From positions 1,426,001 through 1,490,000 of the forward strand of contig NZ_OX458331.1 in assembly GCF_949769285.1 (NCBI RefSeq): a DNA stretch of 64,000 nucleotides. Direction: 5' to 3'. Of the stretch, positions 1 through 7,814 are shown piece by piece (the first letter of the stretch is position 1; every line of letters starts with the position of its first letter). The notes beneath the pieces were generated by a model. It was not told where the DNA came from. It saw only the letters and a program-made list of their open reading frames with translations, and did not search any database. The position numbers were made by a program, and so were the translations under genes. This DNA is from Anaerococcus sp. Marseille-Q7828. GTDB lineage: Bacteria; Bacillota; Clostridia; Tissierellales; Peptoniphilaceae.

Positions 1-173
1 TCTAGAATAACTTTAGATGCAAATGTTCCTGGTTTAATATTGATATTGTTTGTTTCTTCTTTAATTTCTTCTTTGATAGCAGGTTTTTCTGCAGGAGCTT
101 GTGGCTCTTCCTTTTTCCTGCAAGCTGTTAGAAGAATAATAAAGGTTAATAATATTATTATTTTTTTATTCAA
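1..173 (-). CDS. Putative lipoprotein, N-terminal part (gene runs off the left edge)
   Basis: Only about 57 codons are in the window. From TTG at 173 the protein has a basic start (NKK), an Ile/Leu-rich hydrophobic stretch and the lipobox LTAC, with Cys18 as the likely lipidation site, then a Lys/Glu/Pro/Ala-rich linker. This is a typical exported lipoprotein signal. The TTG start is supported by AGGAGAG six bases upstream and by the lack of any ATG. It overlaps the end of recR by 8 bp, so the two are probably translationally coupled. The function lies in the unseen part: a lipid-anchored extracytoplasmic domain is inferred, nothing more specific. Confidence 0.7.
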   Translation of the reverse strand, partial: MNKKIIILLTFIILLTACRKKEEPQAPAEKPAIKEEIKEETNNINIKPGTFASKVIL

Positions 174-771
174 TAACTTCTCTCCTATCTTCTATTGCAC
201 GCTCTAGGGTAAGTTGGTCGAAGTATTCTATGTTTGATCCAACTGGTATGCCCTGAGCAATCTTTGATAGTCTGACATCTTTTTTGGCTAATAAGCTTGA
301 TAAAAATAGGCTAGTTGTTTCTCCTTCTATAGTGGAAGAAATTGCAAGTATTATCTCCTTTACCCCATCTTCATCAATTCTTTTGATAAGTTTATCTATA
401 TTTAGCTCTTCTGGGCCAATGCCATCTGATGGGGATATCAAACCACCTAGGACGTGGTATTTGCCGTGATAGGCGTGAGATTTTTCTATTGCTATGAGGT
501 CAGTTACATCTTCGACTACGCAAATGAAGTCATCTTCACGGGTGATATCCTTACAAATATCACATGTATCATTTTCTGTGAGGTTGCCACATATGTCGCA
601 ATGTTTAATCTTTTCTTTGACCTCAATAAGTGCCTTAGAAAAATCTTCTACACTATCCCTATCCCTAGTAACTATGCTCATAGCAAGTCTTTCAGCAGAT
701 TTTCTGCCTATAGTTGGAAGTTTTTGAAATTGTTCTATTAGATTATCTAAACTTTCTGGATAGATTGCCAT
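166..771 (-). CDS. recR: Recombination mediator protein RecR
   Basis: RecR works with RecF and RecO to load RecA on SSB-coated single-stranded DNA during gap repair. The 201-residue length is normal. An N-terminal helix-hairpin-helix region (PTIGRKSAERLA) is followed by a four-Cys zinc finger (CDIC...CDIC, about residues 58-73) and a Toprim domain starting near FICVVED. The start codon overlaps the stop of ybaB by one base (TAATG), and dnaX lies upstream. dnaX-ybaB-recR is a conserved Firmicutes order, which supports the call. It is cytoplasmic and probably co-transcribed from the dnaX promoter. Confidence 0.96.
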   Translation of the reverse strand: MAIYPESLDNLIEQFQKLPTIGRKSAERLAMSIVTRDRDSVEDFSKALIEVKEKIKHCDICGNLTENDTCDICKDITREDDFICVVEDVTDLIAIEKSHAYHGKYHVLGGLISPSDGIGPEELNIDKLIKRIDEDGVKEIILAISSTIEGETTSLFLSSLLAKKDVRLSKIAQGIPVGSNIEYFDQLTLERAIEDRREVIE

Positions 772-1106
772 TACATAAGACCTGGTATGTTTAGTCCACC
801 TGTTAGTTTGCCCATTGTCTCTCCACTGTATTCATCTGCCTTTTTCATTGCATCATTAATAGCAGCAATAATTAAATCTTCTAGCATTTCACTATCTTCT
901 GGGTCGATTACATCTGGGTCAATTTTGATAGCTAGGACTTCTTTTTTGCCATTGACTGTTGCAGATACAACGCCGCCGCCAGATGTTGATTCAAATTCTC
1001 TTTCTTCAATCTCTTGCTGAGCCTTTTCCATTTGCTCTTGCATCTTTTTAACTTGTTTCATCATATTGTTCATATTTGCTCCGCCTGGGAATCCGCCTCT
1101 TGCCAT
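771..1106 (-). CDS. ybaB: YbaB/EbfC-family nucleoid-associated protein
   Basis: This is a 111-residue protein with the family layout: a Gly/Met/Asn-rich start ([18 protein letters not shown]), a charged helix (about 15-40), then the small beta-sheet core with [14 protein letters not shown] and [18 protein letters not shown]. Family members are dimeric tweezer-shaped DNA-binding proteins of the nucleoid. It sits between dnaX (11-bp gap) and recR (1-bp overlap), the usual position. A link to recombination or clamp-loader function is suggested by context only. Confidence 0.93.
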   Translation of the reverse strand: MARGGFPGGANMNNMMKQVKKMQEQMEKAQQEIEEREFESTSGGGVVSATVNGKKEVLAIKIDPDVIDPEDSEMLEDLIIAAINDAMKKADEYSGETMGKLTGGLNIPGLM

Positions 1107-1117
1107 ATTTATCTCTC

Positions 1118-2794
1118 CTATTCTATGACTAAATCTTCACCAAAAACATCTAATAGTCTTTGTGAATTGTCAGTTTTTTTTTCTATTTTTGTATCCTTCT
1201 TATTATCATTATGGTTTAAATCTTCGCTTGTGGCAATAGTAAATATATATGCACCATTTAAGATTTCCATAAGATTTCTTTCTATATCGTCAGTTTTCTT
1301 TTCTAAAATGAACCTATAAAATTCCTTATCTGCTGCTAAGATAAACTTATTGCCGTCGATTTTGTATTGTAAACCCTGGTCACGGAAGAATTCATGGAAA
1401 ATCCCTCCGGCAGTTTTTATAATCATATCCTGGACTTGCAACTCTTGTGATTTTGAAAGCTTTCTTTCTTTTATTTCTTCAAAATCTTCTTGGTTATTAT
1501 CTTCTCTTGGGATATCATCCTTGTCTTCTGCTAAAGTTTCATCTGGCTCATTTACTTCGAGTGTTTTTTCACCTTGACTACTATTAATATTAGGTCTTTG
1601 TGGTAAATTGTCTAGATTCGCTAATCTATTATCAACAATCTTATTTACCAAATCATCGATATCGGCTGGACTAGCCATCTCCAAGGCTCTGACTCTCGAT
1701 TCTAAGCTCTTGGTATTTTTAAGTTTTACTAGTCTTAGTATACAAAGTTCTGTCAAGACATCAGTATTGTCAACTTGCTTTAGCCTTGTTCCATAGTCAA
1801 TCAATATGTCAAGATAATCGCCAATGTCAAAAAAATCTATGTCATTGGCTAGTTTTTTTATAAAGCTTAGCCTCTCTTCATTTTCGAAAAACTTATCATT
1901 TTCGCTCATCTTATAGATCATTATGTCGTTAAAATAACTAACTAAAGAATCTATGATATCCTTATTGGTTTTATTATTTTCTTTAAGAGTAAATACTAAG
2001 TCCAAAGCCTTAGATGAATCCTTGCGGGCTATTGCTCTAGCTAGTTTATCTATATCGTAAAAGTCTACTACGCCAAGCAAGTTTTCCACTTCACTTAATT
2101 TATAGGATTCTTTCTCCAAAGATAATACTTGATCTAGGATGGAAAGAGCATCACGCATGGCACCATTGGCTTTTTTAATAATTAACCTTATGGCTTCATT
2201 TTCCATACTTATAGACCTATCCTCTAGGATATAGTCTATTTGCTCTTTTATTTTATTTTCATCAATCTTATTAAATTCGTATTTTTGAAGTCTTGAAAGA
2301 ATTGTTGATGGAATTTTTTCTATTTCTGTTGTTGCAAGTATAAAGACCAAATGACTTGGTGGCTCTTCCATGATTTTTAAGAGAGCATTGAAGGCTTCTC
2401 TTGTTATCATGTGGGCCTCATCTATGATGTAGACCTTGTATTTAAGTTTATTGGGTGGGTAGATTACATTGTCCTTTAAGTTTCTAATGTCATCTATCCT
2501 ACGGTTGCTTGCAGCATCCATTTCTACTACATCAATGGTAGTTTCTTCTTCTATAGCCTTGCAATTTTCACATTCCATACAGGGTGAACCGTCTTTTGGG
2601 TTAAGACAATTGATTGCCTTTGCAAAGATCTTTGCACAAGTTGTCTTTCCCGTGCCACGCTCGCCAGAAAATAGGTAAGCATGGCTGATATTGCCGGATT
2701 TGACCTGGTTTTTGAGGACATTTACAACCCTATCTTGGCCTAGGACGCTATCAAAAGTCTTTGGCCTATATTGTCTATATAAAGCTTTTGCCAT
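1118..2794 (-). CDS. dnaX: DNA polymerase III subunit gamma/tau
   Basis: This is the clamp-loader ATPase that loads the sliding clamp and organises the replisome. Visible are the N-terminal [15 protein letters not shown], Walker [10 protein letters not shown] (about 45-53), a zinc module with Cys residues in [16 protein letters not shown], Walker B/DEAH (IIDEAH), and the SRC region [12 protein letters not shown]. The Glu/Asp-rich linker near residue 400 leads to a short C-terminal tau-like part. At 558 residues it is a normal Firmicutes size. It has its own promoter at 2818-2846, divergent from tRNA-Ser. An A9 run near the 3' end is discussed among the rejected items. Confidence 0.96.
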   Translation of the reverse strand: MAKALYRQYRPKTFDSVLGQDRVVNVLKNQVKSGNISHAYLFSGERGTGKTTCAKIFAKAINCLNPKDGSPCMECENCKAIEEETTIDVVEMDAASNRRIDDIRNLKDNVIYPPNKLKYKVYIIDEAHMITREAFNALLKIMEEPPSHLVFILATTEIEKIPSTILSRLQKYEFNKIDENKIKEQIDYILEDRSISMENEAIRLIIKKANGAMRDALSILDQVLSLEKESYKLSEVENLLGVVDFYDIDKLARAIARKDSSKALDLVFTLKENNKTNKDIIDSLVSYFNDIMIYKMSENDKFFENEERLSFIKKLANDIDFFDIGDYLDILIDYGTRLKQVDNTDVLTELCILRLVKLKNTKSLESRVRALEMASPADIDDLVNKIVDNRLANLDNLPQRPNINSSQGEKTLEVNEPDETLAEDKDDIPREDNNQEDFEEIKERKLSKSQELQVQDMIIKTAGGIFHEFFRDQGLQYKIDGNKFILAADKEFYRFILEKKTDDIERNLMEILNGAYIFTIATSEDLNHNDNKKDTKIEKKTDNSQRLLDVFGEDLVIE

Positions 2795-2817
2795 AATCTT
2801 CCTTTCTAATCTTAATC

Positions 2818-2846
2818 ATTATACCATAAGAAATTTTGCATATGAA
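2818..2846 (-). promoter_or_regulatory. Promoter of dnaX-ybaB-recR
   Basis: On the minus strand the -35 is TTCATA (2846-2841), followed by a 17-bp spacer and -10 TATAAT (2823-2818). This leaves a leader of roughly 15-20 bases before the dnaX ATG at 2794. The -10 is perfect and the -35 matches 4 of 6 positions. The element overlaps the divergent tRNA-Ser promoter. Confidence 0.65.
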
Positions 2847-2863
2847 TAATCTTAGGGTATAAT
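2835..2863 (+). promoter_or_regulatory. Promoter of tRNA-Ser and SRP RNA
   Basis: The -35 TTTGCA (2835-2840) is followed by exactly 17 bp and then -10 TATAAT (2858-2863). Transcription should start near 2870, about 12 bases before the tRNA. The same -35/-10 pair occurs in the rplJL promoter of this window. Confidence 0.8.
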
Positions 2864-2881
2864 TTTATATGTTAATCATAA

Positions 2882-2974
2882 GGAGAGCTGTCCGAGTGGT
2901 TGAAGGAGCACGATTGGAAATCGTGTATACGTGTTTTAAGCGTATCATGGGTTCAAATCCCATGCTCTCCGCCA
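2882..2974 (+). tRNA. tRNA-Ser (GGA)
   Basis: The sequence folds as a class II tRNA. The acceptor stem GGAGAGC (2882-2888) pairs with GCTCTCC (2964-2970). The anticodon stem CACGA/TCGTG encloses the loop TTGGAAA with anticodon GGA. There is a long variable arm (about 2922-2950) and a T-arm with GGTTCAAATCC. The discriminator is G at 2971 and CCA is encoded at 2972-2974. The long variable arm and G73 fit serine identity. The SRP RNA begins at the very next base. Confidence 0.97.
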
Positions 2975-3240
2975 CGCACTAGACGGGGAACTAGCGATGC
3001 CTTGTAACCTGCGATTCGCTACAGCAGGGTTTAATCCCCAGTCAGAGGGATACATTTTTGTTATAAGCCTAGTAAGACTCGTGTTGATTGATGGGTCTTG
3101 CGCAACAGGAAACTATGAACCATGTCAGGACGGGAACGTAGCAGCATTAAGTAGATCTTTCTGTGTGCCGCAAGGTCACCTATCATGAGCGAAGCTTACT
3201 AGAAACTACAATGGATTTATATTTCGACGCTGGGTGTGCT
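2975..3240 (+). ncRNA. ffs: Signal recognition particle RNA, large Gram-positive type (scRNA)
   Basis: The conserved S-domain is clear at about 3110-3182. It contains the AGGAAACTATGAACCATGTC stretch, the CAGG-A-CGGGAACG tetraloop arm, AGCAGCATTAAG, and the TGTGCCGCAAGGTCACC return strand that bind Ffh. The ends close on each other: 2975-2979 (CGCAC) pairs with 3234-3238 (GTGTG). The length of about 266 nt matches Firmicutes SRP RNAs that carry an Alu domain. The small ORF through this region (2997-3188) is spurious. The 5' end abuts the tRNA-Ser CCA, implying a shared precursor. Confidence 0.93.
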
Positions 3241-3250
3241 TACATATTTT

Positions 3251-3320
3251 GGTTGTTGCAAGAGACATAAATTATTCTAATATTAATGAGAATGTTTATT
3301 GCTTGCAGCAACCTTTTTTT
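3251..3320 (+). terminator. Terminator of tRNA-Ser/SRP RNA transcript
   Basis: The arms GGTTGTTGCAAG (3251-3262) and CTTGCAGCAACC (3302-3313) form a 12-bp stem with one G-U pair, followed by a run of T. The roughly 40-nt loop has its own AT-rich inner hairpin. Confidence 0.85.
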
Positions 3321-3323
3321 AAC

Positions 3324-3352
3324 TTTAAATATATATCTAAATAGTTTATAAT
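3324..3352 (+). promoter_or_regulatory. Promoter of the CBS-domain gene
   Basis: TTTAAA (3324-3329), a 17-bp spacer and TATAAT (3347-3352). It begins directly after the SRP RNA terminator and leaves a leader of about 15 bases containing the GAGGAG ribosome binding site. Confidence 0.6.
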
Positions 3353-3373
3353 ATTAGATATGAGGAGTTAGTA

Positions 3374-3838
3374 ATGATAGGAAAAATTGTAGAAGAAATG
3401 TTTAAACAACCTACAGAAAATATAATGATTCCAGCTAGCGATGTTGCTACAGTTCACGAAGACGATAACCTAGTTCATGCTATCTTGGTCTTGTCATCCT
3501 CTGGCTATCAAACTATTCCAGTCCTTGATAATAAAAACAGGGTTAGAGGTCTTATATCTATATCAAATATATTCACTTCAGCCCACGAACTTTCCATATT
3601 TGATGAGGACCAACTGGCTGATTTTAAAGTTTCTGAGGTTATGAATCAGATGGTTCCAATGCTTTTTGATAATTATAATCTTGAAGATGTATTAAGGCTT
3701 TTGGTAAACAATAACTTTATATGTATCACCCACAAGAACGGCTATTTCTTAGGGATTATCCCTAGAAAGATAGTTCTAGAAAGATTTACCTACATAGCCC
3801 ACAATATAGAAAATGAATATGATCTTACAAAAAAATGA
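3374..3838 (+). CDS. cbpB: CBS-domain protein, CbpB/DarB-like
   Basis: The protein has 154 residues: two CBS motifs (about 18-75 and 85-145) and little else. The line MIPASDVATVHEDDNLVHAILVLSSSGYQTIPVLDNKNRVRG-L closely follows B. subtilis YkuL (DarB/CbpB). That protein binds cyclic di-AMP and, when free, activates the (p)ppGpp synthetase Rel and pyruvate carboxylase. A nucleotide-sensing role is therefore inferred by family. GAGGAG lies 7 bases before the ATG. It is a single-gene unit between the SRP RNA terminator and a bidirectional terminator. Confidence 0.8.
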   Translation: MIGKIVEEMFKQPTENIMIPASDVATVHEDDNLVHAILVLSSSGYQTIPVLDNKNRVRGLISISNIFTSAHELSIFDEDQLADFKVSEVMNQMVPMLFDNYNLEDVLRLLVNNNFICITHKNGYFLGIIPRKIVLERFTYIAHNIENEYDLTKK

Positions 3839-3865
3839 TGAGTTTTTACACCCATCATTTTTTTA
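3829..3865. terminator. Bidirectional terminator between convergent genes
   Basis: The stem AAAAATGATG / CATCATTTTT has A- and T-runs on both flanks. It overlaps the stop codons of both the CBS gene (TGA 3836-3838) and the convergent GH13-like gene (TGA at 3857-3855 on minus), so each 3' end is part of the hairpin. Confidence 0.85.
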
Positions 3866-5489
3866 TTTCAAATACACATGCCCCAAAATCTTCTATAAAT
3901 ATAGTTTCATTTTGATTAATCTTGCCATTTATATTACCCTTACCTCCATATTTAAGATCTGAAGAATTGATAAGTTCCACTAAGTCATATGGCGATTTTA
4001 TCTCATAGTCTATGTCAGTAAAGTTCATTATGACAAGTAATTTCTTTTCTTTATATGATCTAATAAAAGCGTAAAGGCTATAACCTTCTACATCTAGAAG
4101 CTTAGTTGTTGAATCAACATGGTTTAGTTCTTCTTTTTTTAGATATAGTTTTGAAATATCTTTGTAAAAATCATTAAGATAAACCTGGTCTTCACTAAGT
4201 TCGTCCAAATCTATATTATCATAAACTGAAAATGTTAGATCAGAACCTATCTCATCTCCATTAAAGAGTAATTTTTTCGAATTTAGACTATAAAGCAAAG
4301 TAAGCATAGCCTTATATTGTTTATACTTATCATTGCTGCCATTTATTTTCATAAATAAGCTTGCTTCATCTAGGAAGCTATCTATATAGTTAAAGCCTAA
4401 GATTTTCTTACTATTATCTGATCCAATCAATGAATTTATCTCTTTTTTGTAGGAATCTCGTTTGTATGGCAAATCTTGCATGGACCTTATGATAGGTCTT
4501 AAGCTATAGTCTATGCAGTAGTCAAAGTCAAAGTCGTATTTGTAAATTCCATTAAAACTTGCTAGGGCTAGGGCCTTGTTTTTGTGAATTTCTTCTATCA
4601 AATCACCTAATAGGTCTATCCACTTATCATTTTCTCCCCTTGCCTCATCGCCCTGCCAATAAATCATATTTTCAACATTTGTAAGCATTATCCCATCAAG
4701 GTTAAATTCCTTAAGCCAAAAATTAACTGCTGATTTCAAATAAGATTTTGTAAAGTCCTTAGTTGGGTCAAAGTTCATATCTCCATAATAAGAATACTTG
4801 ATATCATCATAATCATAAGCAAAATACTCTTCTAAACTTTTGAGATAATATGGATCACAATCAAAATGCGCCAAGTCTAAATCTATTAAAACGCCCAGAT
4901 TTTCTTTATGGCATTTGTCAATAAATTTCTTAAAATCAAGACTAGATCCATAGCGTTTACTATAGGCAAACAAACCTGAGCTCGTAAATCCCATTGATTT
5001 ATAGTTAATGTATTCGCTTACTGGCATAAACTTGATGTGGGTGAAGTTTTGTTCTTTGGCGTATTTAATCAAATCATCAGGGTTATTATGAAGAAATGAA
5101 CCCATGTATACTTCATATATATTTAACTTGTCTGTCTTTAGCTTTTTATTTTTAAATTTATAGGAATTGTCAGAAACAACCGAACATTTTTCTTCAACTA
5201 TAATTTCTTGAGCAAAGGGATCTACAATCTTTCTTACTTCATCATTTGCATCGGTTATTAGAAATTGGTACCTGTCCCCTTTTTTGGCTTCTTTAATTGT
5301 TACAGTAAAGACTCCTGAGGCATATCCACGCATTTTCTTAGGCTGCCAGTCGTTAAAATCTCCAATGATTTCAACTTTTTTAGCATGTGGATGGCATATT
5401 CTAAACATATATCCCTTAGTCTTTTTAACTGGTCCAAAGTAGCTATAGGCATCGTTTGCCTTGCCATTTAAATAATCTTTTGTATCCAT
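3855..5489 (-). CDS. Glycogen branching enzyme-like GH13 protein, probably catalytically inactive
   Basis: The 544-residue protein has the GlgB architecture: a CBM48 module (about 22-85, with VEIIGDFNDWQP), a GH13 barrel (about 120-410) and a C-terminal beta domain. Homology to GlgB is plain in IYEVYMGSF (124-132), FTHIKFMPVSEY and NLDGIMLTNVENMIYW (263-278). The catalytic positions are changed. The nucleophile Asp of the DGLRVDA motif is Thr270 and its Arg is Met268. The acid/base Glu of AEES falls in LASFN (309-313). The HDE motif is NYIDS (367-371). A role as a glycan-binding or regulatory pseudoenzyme is inferred. No other glycogen gene is in the window. It is shorter than a typical GlgB (about 630). 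Confidence 0.82.
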   Translation of the reverse strand: MDTKDYLNGKANDAYSYFGPVKKTKGYMFRICHPHAKKVEIIGDFNDWQPKKMRGYASGVFTVTIKEAKKGDRYQFLITDANDEVRKIVDPFAQEIIVEEKCSVVSDNSYKFKNKKLKTDKLNIYEVYMGSFLHNNPDDLIKYAKEQNFTHIKFMPVSEYINYKSMGFTSSGLFAYSKRYGSSLDFKKFIDKCHKENLGVLIDLDLAHFDCDPYYLKSLEEYFAYDYDDIKYSYYGDMNFDPTKDFTKSYLKSAVNFWLKEFNLDGIMLTNVENMIYWQGDEARGENDKWIDLLGDLIEEIHKNKALALASFNGIYKYDFDFDYCIDYSLRPIIRSMQDLPYKRDSYKKEINSLIGSDNSKKILGFNYIDSFLDEASLFMKINGSNDKYKQYKAMLTLLYSLNSKKLLFNGDEIGSDLTFSVYDNIDLDELSEDQVYLNDFYKDISKLYLKKEELNHVDSTTKLLDVEGYSLYAFIRSYKEKKLLVIMNFTDIDYEIKSPYDLVELINSSDLKYGGKGNINGKINQNETIFIEDFGACVFEIKK

Positions 5490-5524
5490 TATTAATCCCT
5501 TTCTAGTCTTTTAAAAAAGACAGA

Positions 5525-6226
5525 CTAATAGCCTGCCTCTTGTCTAAATGAATCTATCATATTCTGACTTACTTCTATCATCATCCAATTTACCTTACTT
5601 GCCCAATCAGGGTCTGTAGCATAGGATATGCCAATGCCATCGGTTGATACACCATTGTAATATGAACCCTTGGAATCTAGGTAATTTTCTTTTAAGTGCT
5701 TGGCTAGGGTGTCTATAGAATCTGCTGGAGTTTCAAAGTGGCTGGCTTTGTTGTAGGGATCATCATCTACAGCATTAAAGCCAAATAGATTGTTTTTATC
5801 ACTAAAAAGTTCACTTGTTCCATTGCCTGTCTCATGCTTTGCCATGGCCATAAGCAAAATTGCATTTACTCCGTACTTATCCTCTGCTGCCTTGAAATCT
5901 TTGCCAAGGCCAGCAAGGCCTGTGTCTTTGATAGCATTTTCTAGCTCGTCAGCGCTAAATTGATTAGTATTTAATAGGTATAACATATTTGAAGAATCAA
6001 TTCCACTTGATCCTTTCTCTTTAAAATCTTCAAGGTCCCTAGCTAGGTTTTCGTACTTGATTGCCCTTGACTGTCTAAGTAATGTCGTCTGATAATTTAT
6101 TTCATTGATACCAGAATTCAAAGACTTTGAGGTTTCAACTTTACTAGCTCTAGCTATGGACATCGTAAATAATAAGGCAAATATACAAATGCCATTTATT
6201 ATGTTTATAGTTTTTGTCTTTTTCAT
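5525..6226 (-). CDS. Secreted glucosaminidase-domain protein (peptidoglycan hydrolase)
   Basis: The 233-residue protein starts with KKTK and a hydrophobic signal (about 8-26). Residues 105-233 form a glucosaminidase (LytD/GH73-like) domain: VNAILLMAMAKHETGNGTSELF with the likely catalytic Glu132, then NNLFGFNAVDDDPYNKASHFETPADSI and the tail YATDPDWASKVNWMM. Such enzymes cut the GlcNAc-MurNAc glycan backbone and act in growth or daughter-cell separation. No cell-wall binding repeats or sortase motif are seen, so it may stay membrane-attached through an uncleaved signal. It has its own promoter (TATAAT at 6258-6253). Confidence 0.85.
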   Translation of the reverse strand: MKKTKTINIINGICIFALLFTMSIARASKVETSKSLNSGINEINYQTTLLRQSRAIKYENLARDLEDFKEKGSSGIDSSNMLYLLNTNQFSADELENAIKDTGLAGLGKDFKAAEDKYGVNAILLMAMAKHETGNGTSELFSDKNNLFGFNAVDDDPYNKASHFETPADSIDTLAKHLKENYLDSKGSYYNGVSTDGIGISYATDPDWASKVNWMMIEVSQNMIDSFRQEAGY

Positions 6227-6252
6227 AAGCTACCTTCTCATTTCTTTAAATC

Positions 6253-6281
6253 ATTATACCTTTTTTTATAATGATATTAAA
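6253..6281 (-). promoter_or_regulatory. Promoter of the glucosaminidase gene
   Basis: The minus-strand -35 is TTTAAT (6281-6276), then a 17-bp spacer and -10 TATAAT (6258-6253). It lies directly beside the pyr operon terminator. Confidence 0.6.
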
Positions 6282-6282
6282 A

Positions 6283-6320
6283 GAAAAAACGAAGCCTTGG
6301 GATTTTCCCTAGCTTCGTCT
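6283..6320 (-). terminator. Terminator of the pyr operon
   Basis: The stem ACGAAG (6289-6294) / CTTCGT (6313-6318) has an inner GGG/CCC pairing. On the minus strand it is followed by TTTTTTC. It lies just downstream of the pyrE stop. Confidence 0.85.
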
Positions 6321-6324
6321 TAGC

Positions 6325-6906
6325 TTATTTATTTTCCATTATCCTACTACCTGGCTTTATTGCAGGTGTATCTTTTAAATGTTCTGGAAGATCATCTGGA
6401 TCCCAGCTTTTGACATCTATTTTTGTAGCAGAAACTACTGGCAAGCCATTTATTTCATCTAGACCAGACCTATTAACTATTGATGTTAAGGCTACGACTT
6501 CTGCACCATATGATTTAACAACTTCAACGCTTTCAAAAGATGATTTACCTGTAGTAATGACATCTTCTACTATGATTACTTTTGCACCTTCTGGGATTTC
6601 AAAGCCACGGCGAAGAGTCATGATATTATCTACTCTTTCTGTAAAGATAGCATTTAGACCAAGGGCTCTTCCTACTTCATAGGAGATGATAACCCCTCCC
6701 ATAGCAGGTCCTAGACAAAGGTCTACGTCTATGTTCTTTTCCTTAAGCTTATGGGCGATGATTTCTGCCACTTCCCCACAATATTCTGGGTGTTGGATTA
6801 GTTTTGCACATTGGATATACCTATCTGAGTGTTTGCCAGATGATAATAAGAAGTGACCTTCCAAAAGTGCATTTGATTTTTTGAGTAATTCTAATGTTCT
6901 ATCCAT
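6325..6906 (-). CDS. pyrE: Orotate phosphoribosyltransferase
   Basis: PyrE joins orotate to PRPP to give orotidine 5'-monophosphate, step five of UMP synthesis. The 193-residue protein carries the type I phosphoribosyltransferase PRPP loop VIIVEDVITTGKSS (about 110-123) and the orotate-binding N-terminus LLSSGKHSDRYIQCA. It is the last gene of the operon, 8 bp after pyrD and followed by a strong terminator. Confidence 0.96.
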   Translation of the reverse strand: MDRTLELLKKSNALLEGHFLLSSGKHSDRYIQCAKLIQHPEYCGEVAEIIAHKLKEKNIDVDLCLGPAMGGVIISYEVGRALGLNAIFTERVDNIMTLRRGFEIPEGAKVIIVEDVITTGKSSFESVEVVKSYGAEVVALTSIVNRSGLDEINGLPVVSATKIDVKSWDPDDLPEHLKDTPAIKPGSRIMENK

Positions 6907-6914
6907 TGTTTCTC

Positions 6915-7814
6915 CTATATAATTCCTATAATCTCACTTAAAGATGCGATCTTTTCTTCATCTAAATATTTTTCTATGCCTTTGTTAATATCTATCATTG
7001 TGTTGTAATCGATGAAATTTGCAGTTCCTACTTGGATAGCAGTCGCACCTGCCATAATAAACTCAAGAGCATCTTCGTAATTCATTATCCCACCCATACC
7101 AATTACAGGAATATCTACTGAGTGAGCTGCTTCATATACCATTCTTAGGGCTATTGGCTTTATGGCTGGACCTGAAAGACCTGCTGTTTTGTTAACAAAA
7201 ACTGGGGCCTTTGCCCTTATATCTATAGCCATGGCGTTAAAGGTATTTACTAAAGATATGGCATCAGCTCCACTATCTTCTGCAAGTTTTGCAAAAAGTG
7301 GAATGGATCCAACATTCGGTGAAAGTTTAACTATAAGTGGTTTTGTTGTGACTTTTCTTACTTTAGAAATGACTTCCCTAGCCTTATCTGGGTCAGTTCC
7401 AAAAGCCATGCCACCTTCTTTGACATTGGGACAAGATATATTTAGTTCAATCATTGGAACATCAGTCTTATCCAGAATCTCTGCCCCAAGAACATATTCT
7501 TCTACAGAGTGACCTCCAAGATTTGCTATGGCAACGGTATCTTGTTCTAACAAATATGGGAGTTCAATATCTACAAAGTATTCTATGCCAGGGTTTTGTA
7601 GGCCAATAGAATTCATAATTCCTGCAGGAGTTTCATGGATCCTTATCCCCTTATTGCCAAGGTTTTTCTTAAGGGTGAGTCCCTTTGAGCATATGCCACC
7701 AAGTTTTGATAACTCTATATATTCTCCAAATTCTCTACCAAAACCAAAGGTCCCACTTGCTGCAATTACTGGGTTTTTAAACTTAACTCCTGCTATTTCT
7801 ACGGATAAATTCAC
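6915..7814 (-). CDS. pyrD: Dihydroorotate dehydrogenase B (NAD-type), catalytic subunit
   Basis: This FMN enzyme oxidises dihydroorotate to orotate. The class 1B assignment rests on length (299) and on the adjacent electron-transfer partner pyrK, which it overlaps by 4 bp. Diagnostic stretches are [18 protein letters not shown] at the start, [13 protein letters not shown] containing the catalytic Cys, and the FMN-phosphate region [18 protein letters not shown]. As class 1B it would use NAD through PyrK, suited to an anaerobe. Confidence 0.96.
   Translation of the reverse strand: MNLSVEIAGVKFKNPVIAASGTFGFGREFGEYIELSKLGGICSKGLTLKKNLGNKGIRIHETPAGIMNSIGLQNPGIEYFVDIELPYLLEQDTVAIANLGGHSVEEYVLGAEILDKTDVPMIELNISCPNVKEGGMAFGTDPDKAREVISKVRKVTTKPLIVKLSPNVGSIPLFAKLAEDSGADAISLVNTFNAMAIDIRAKAPVFVNKTAGLSGPAIKPIALRMVYEAAHSVDIPVIGMGGIMNYEDALEFIMAGATAIQVGTANFIDYNTMIDINKGIEKYLDEEKIASLSEIIGII

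Noticed and set aside
1174-1182. Run of nine A (minus strand) in dnaX that could allow slippage to make a shorter gamma form, as in Thermus.
   Set aside because: It lies about 20 codons before the stop, so slippage would change only the last residues and not yield a gamma-length protein.
2997-3188. 63-codon plus-strand ORF.
   Set aside because: It lies entirely within the SRP RNA, whose sequence is conserved as RNA.
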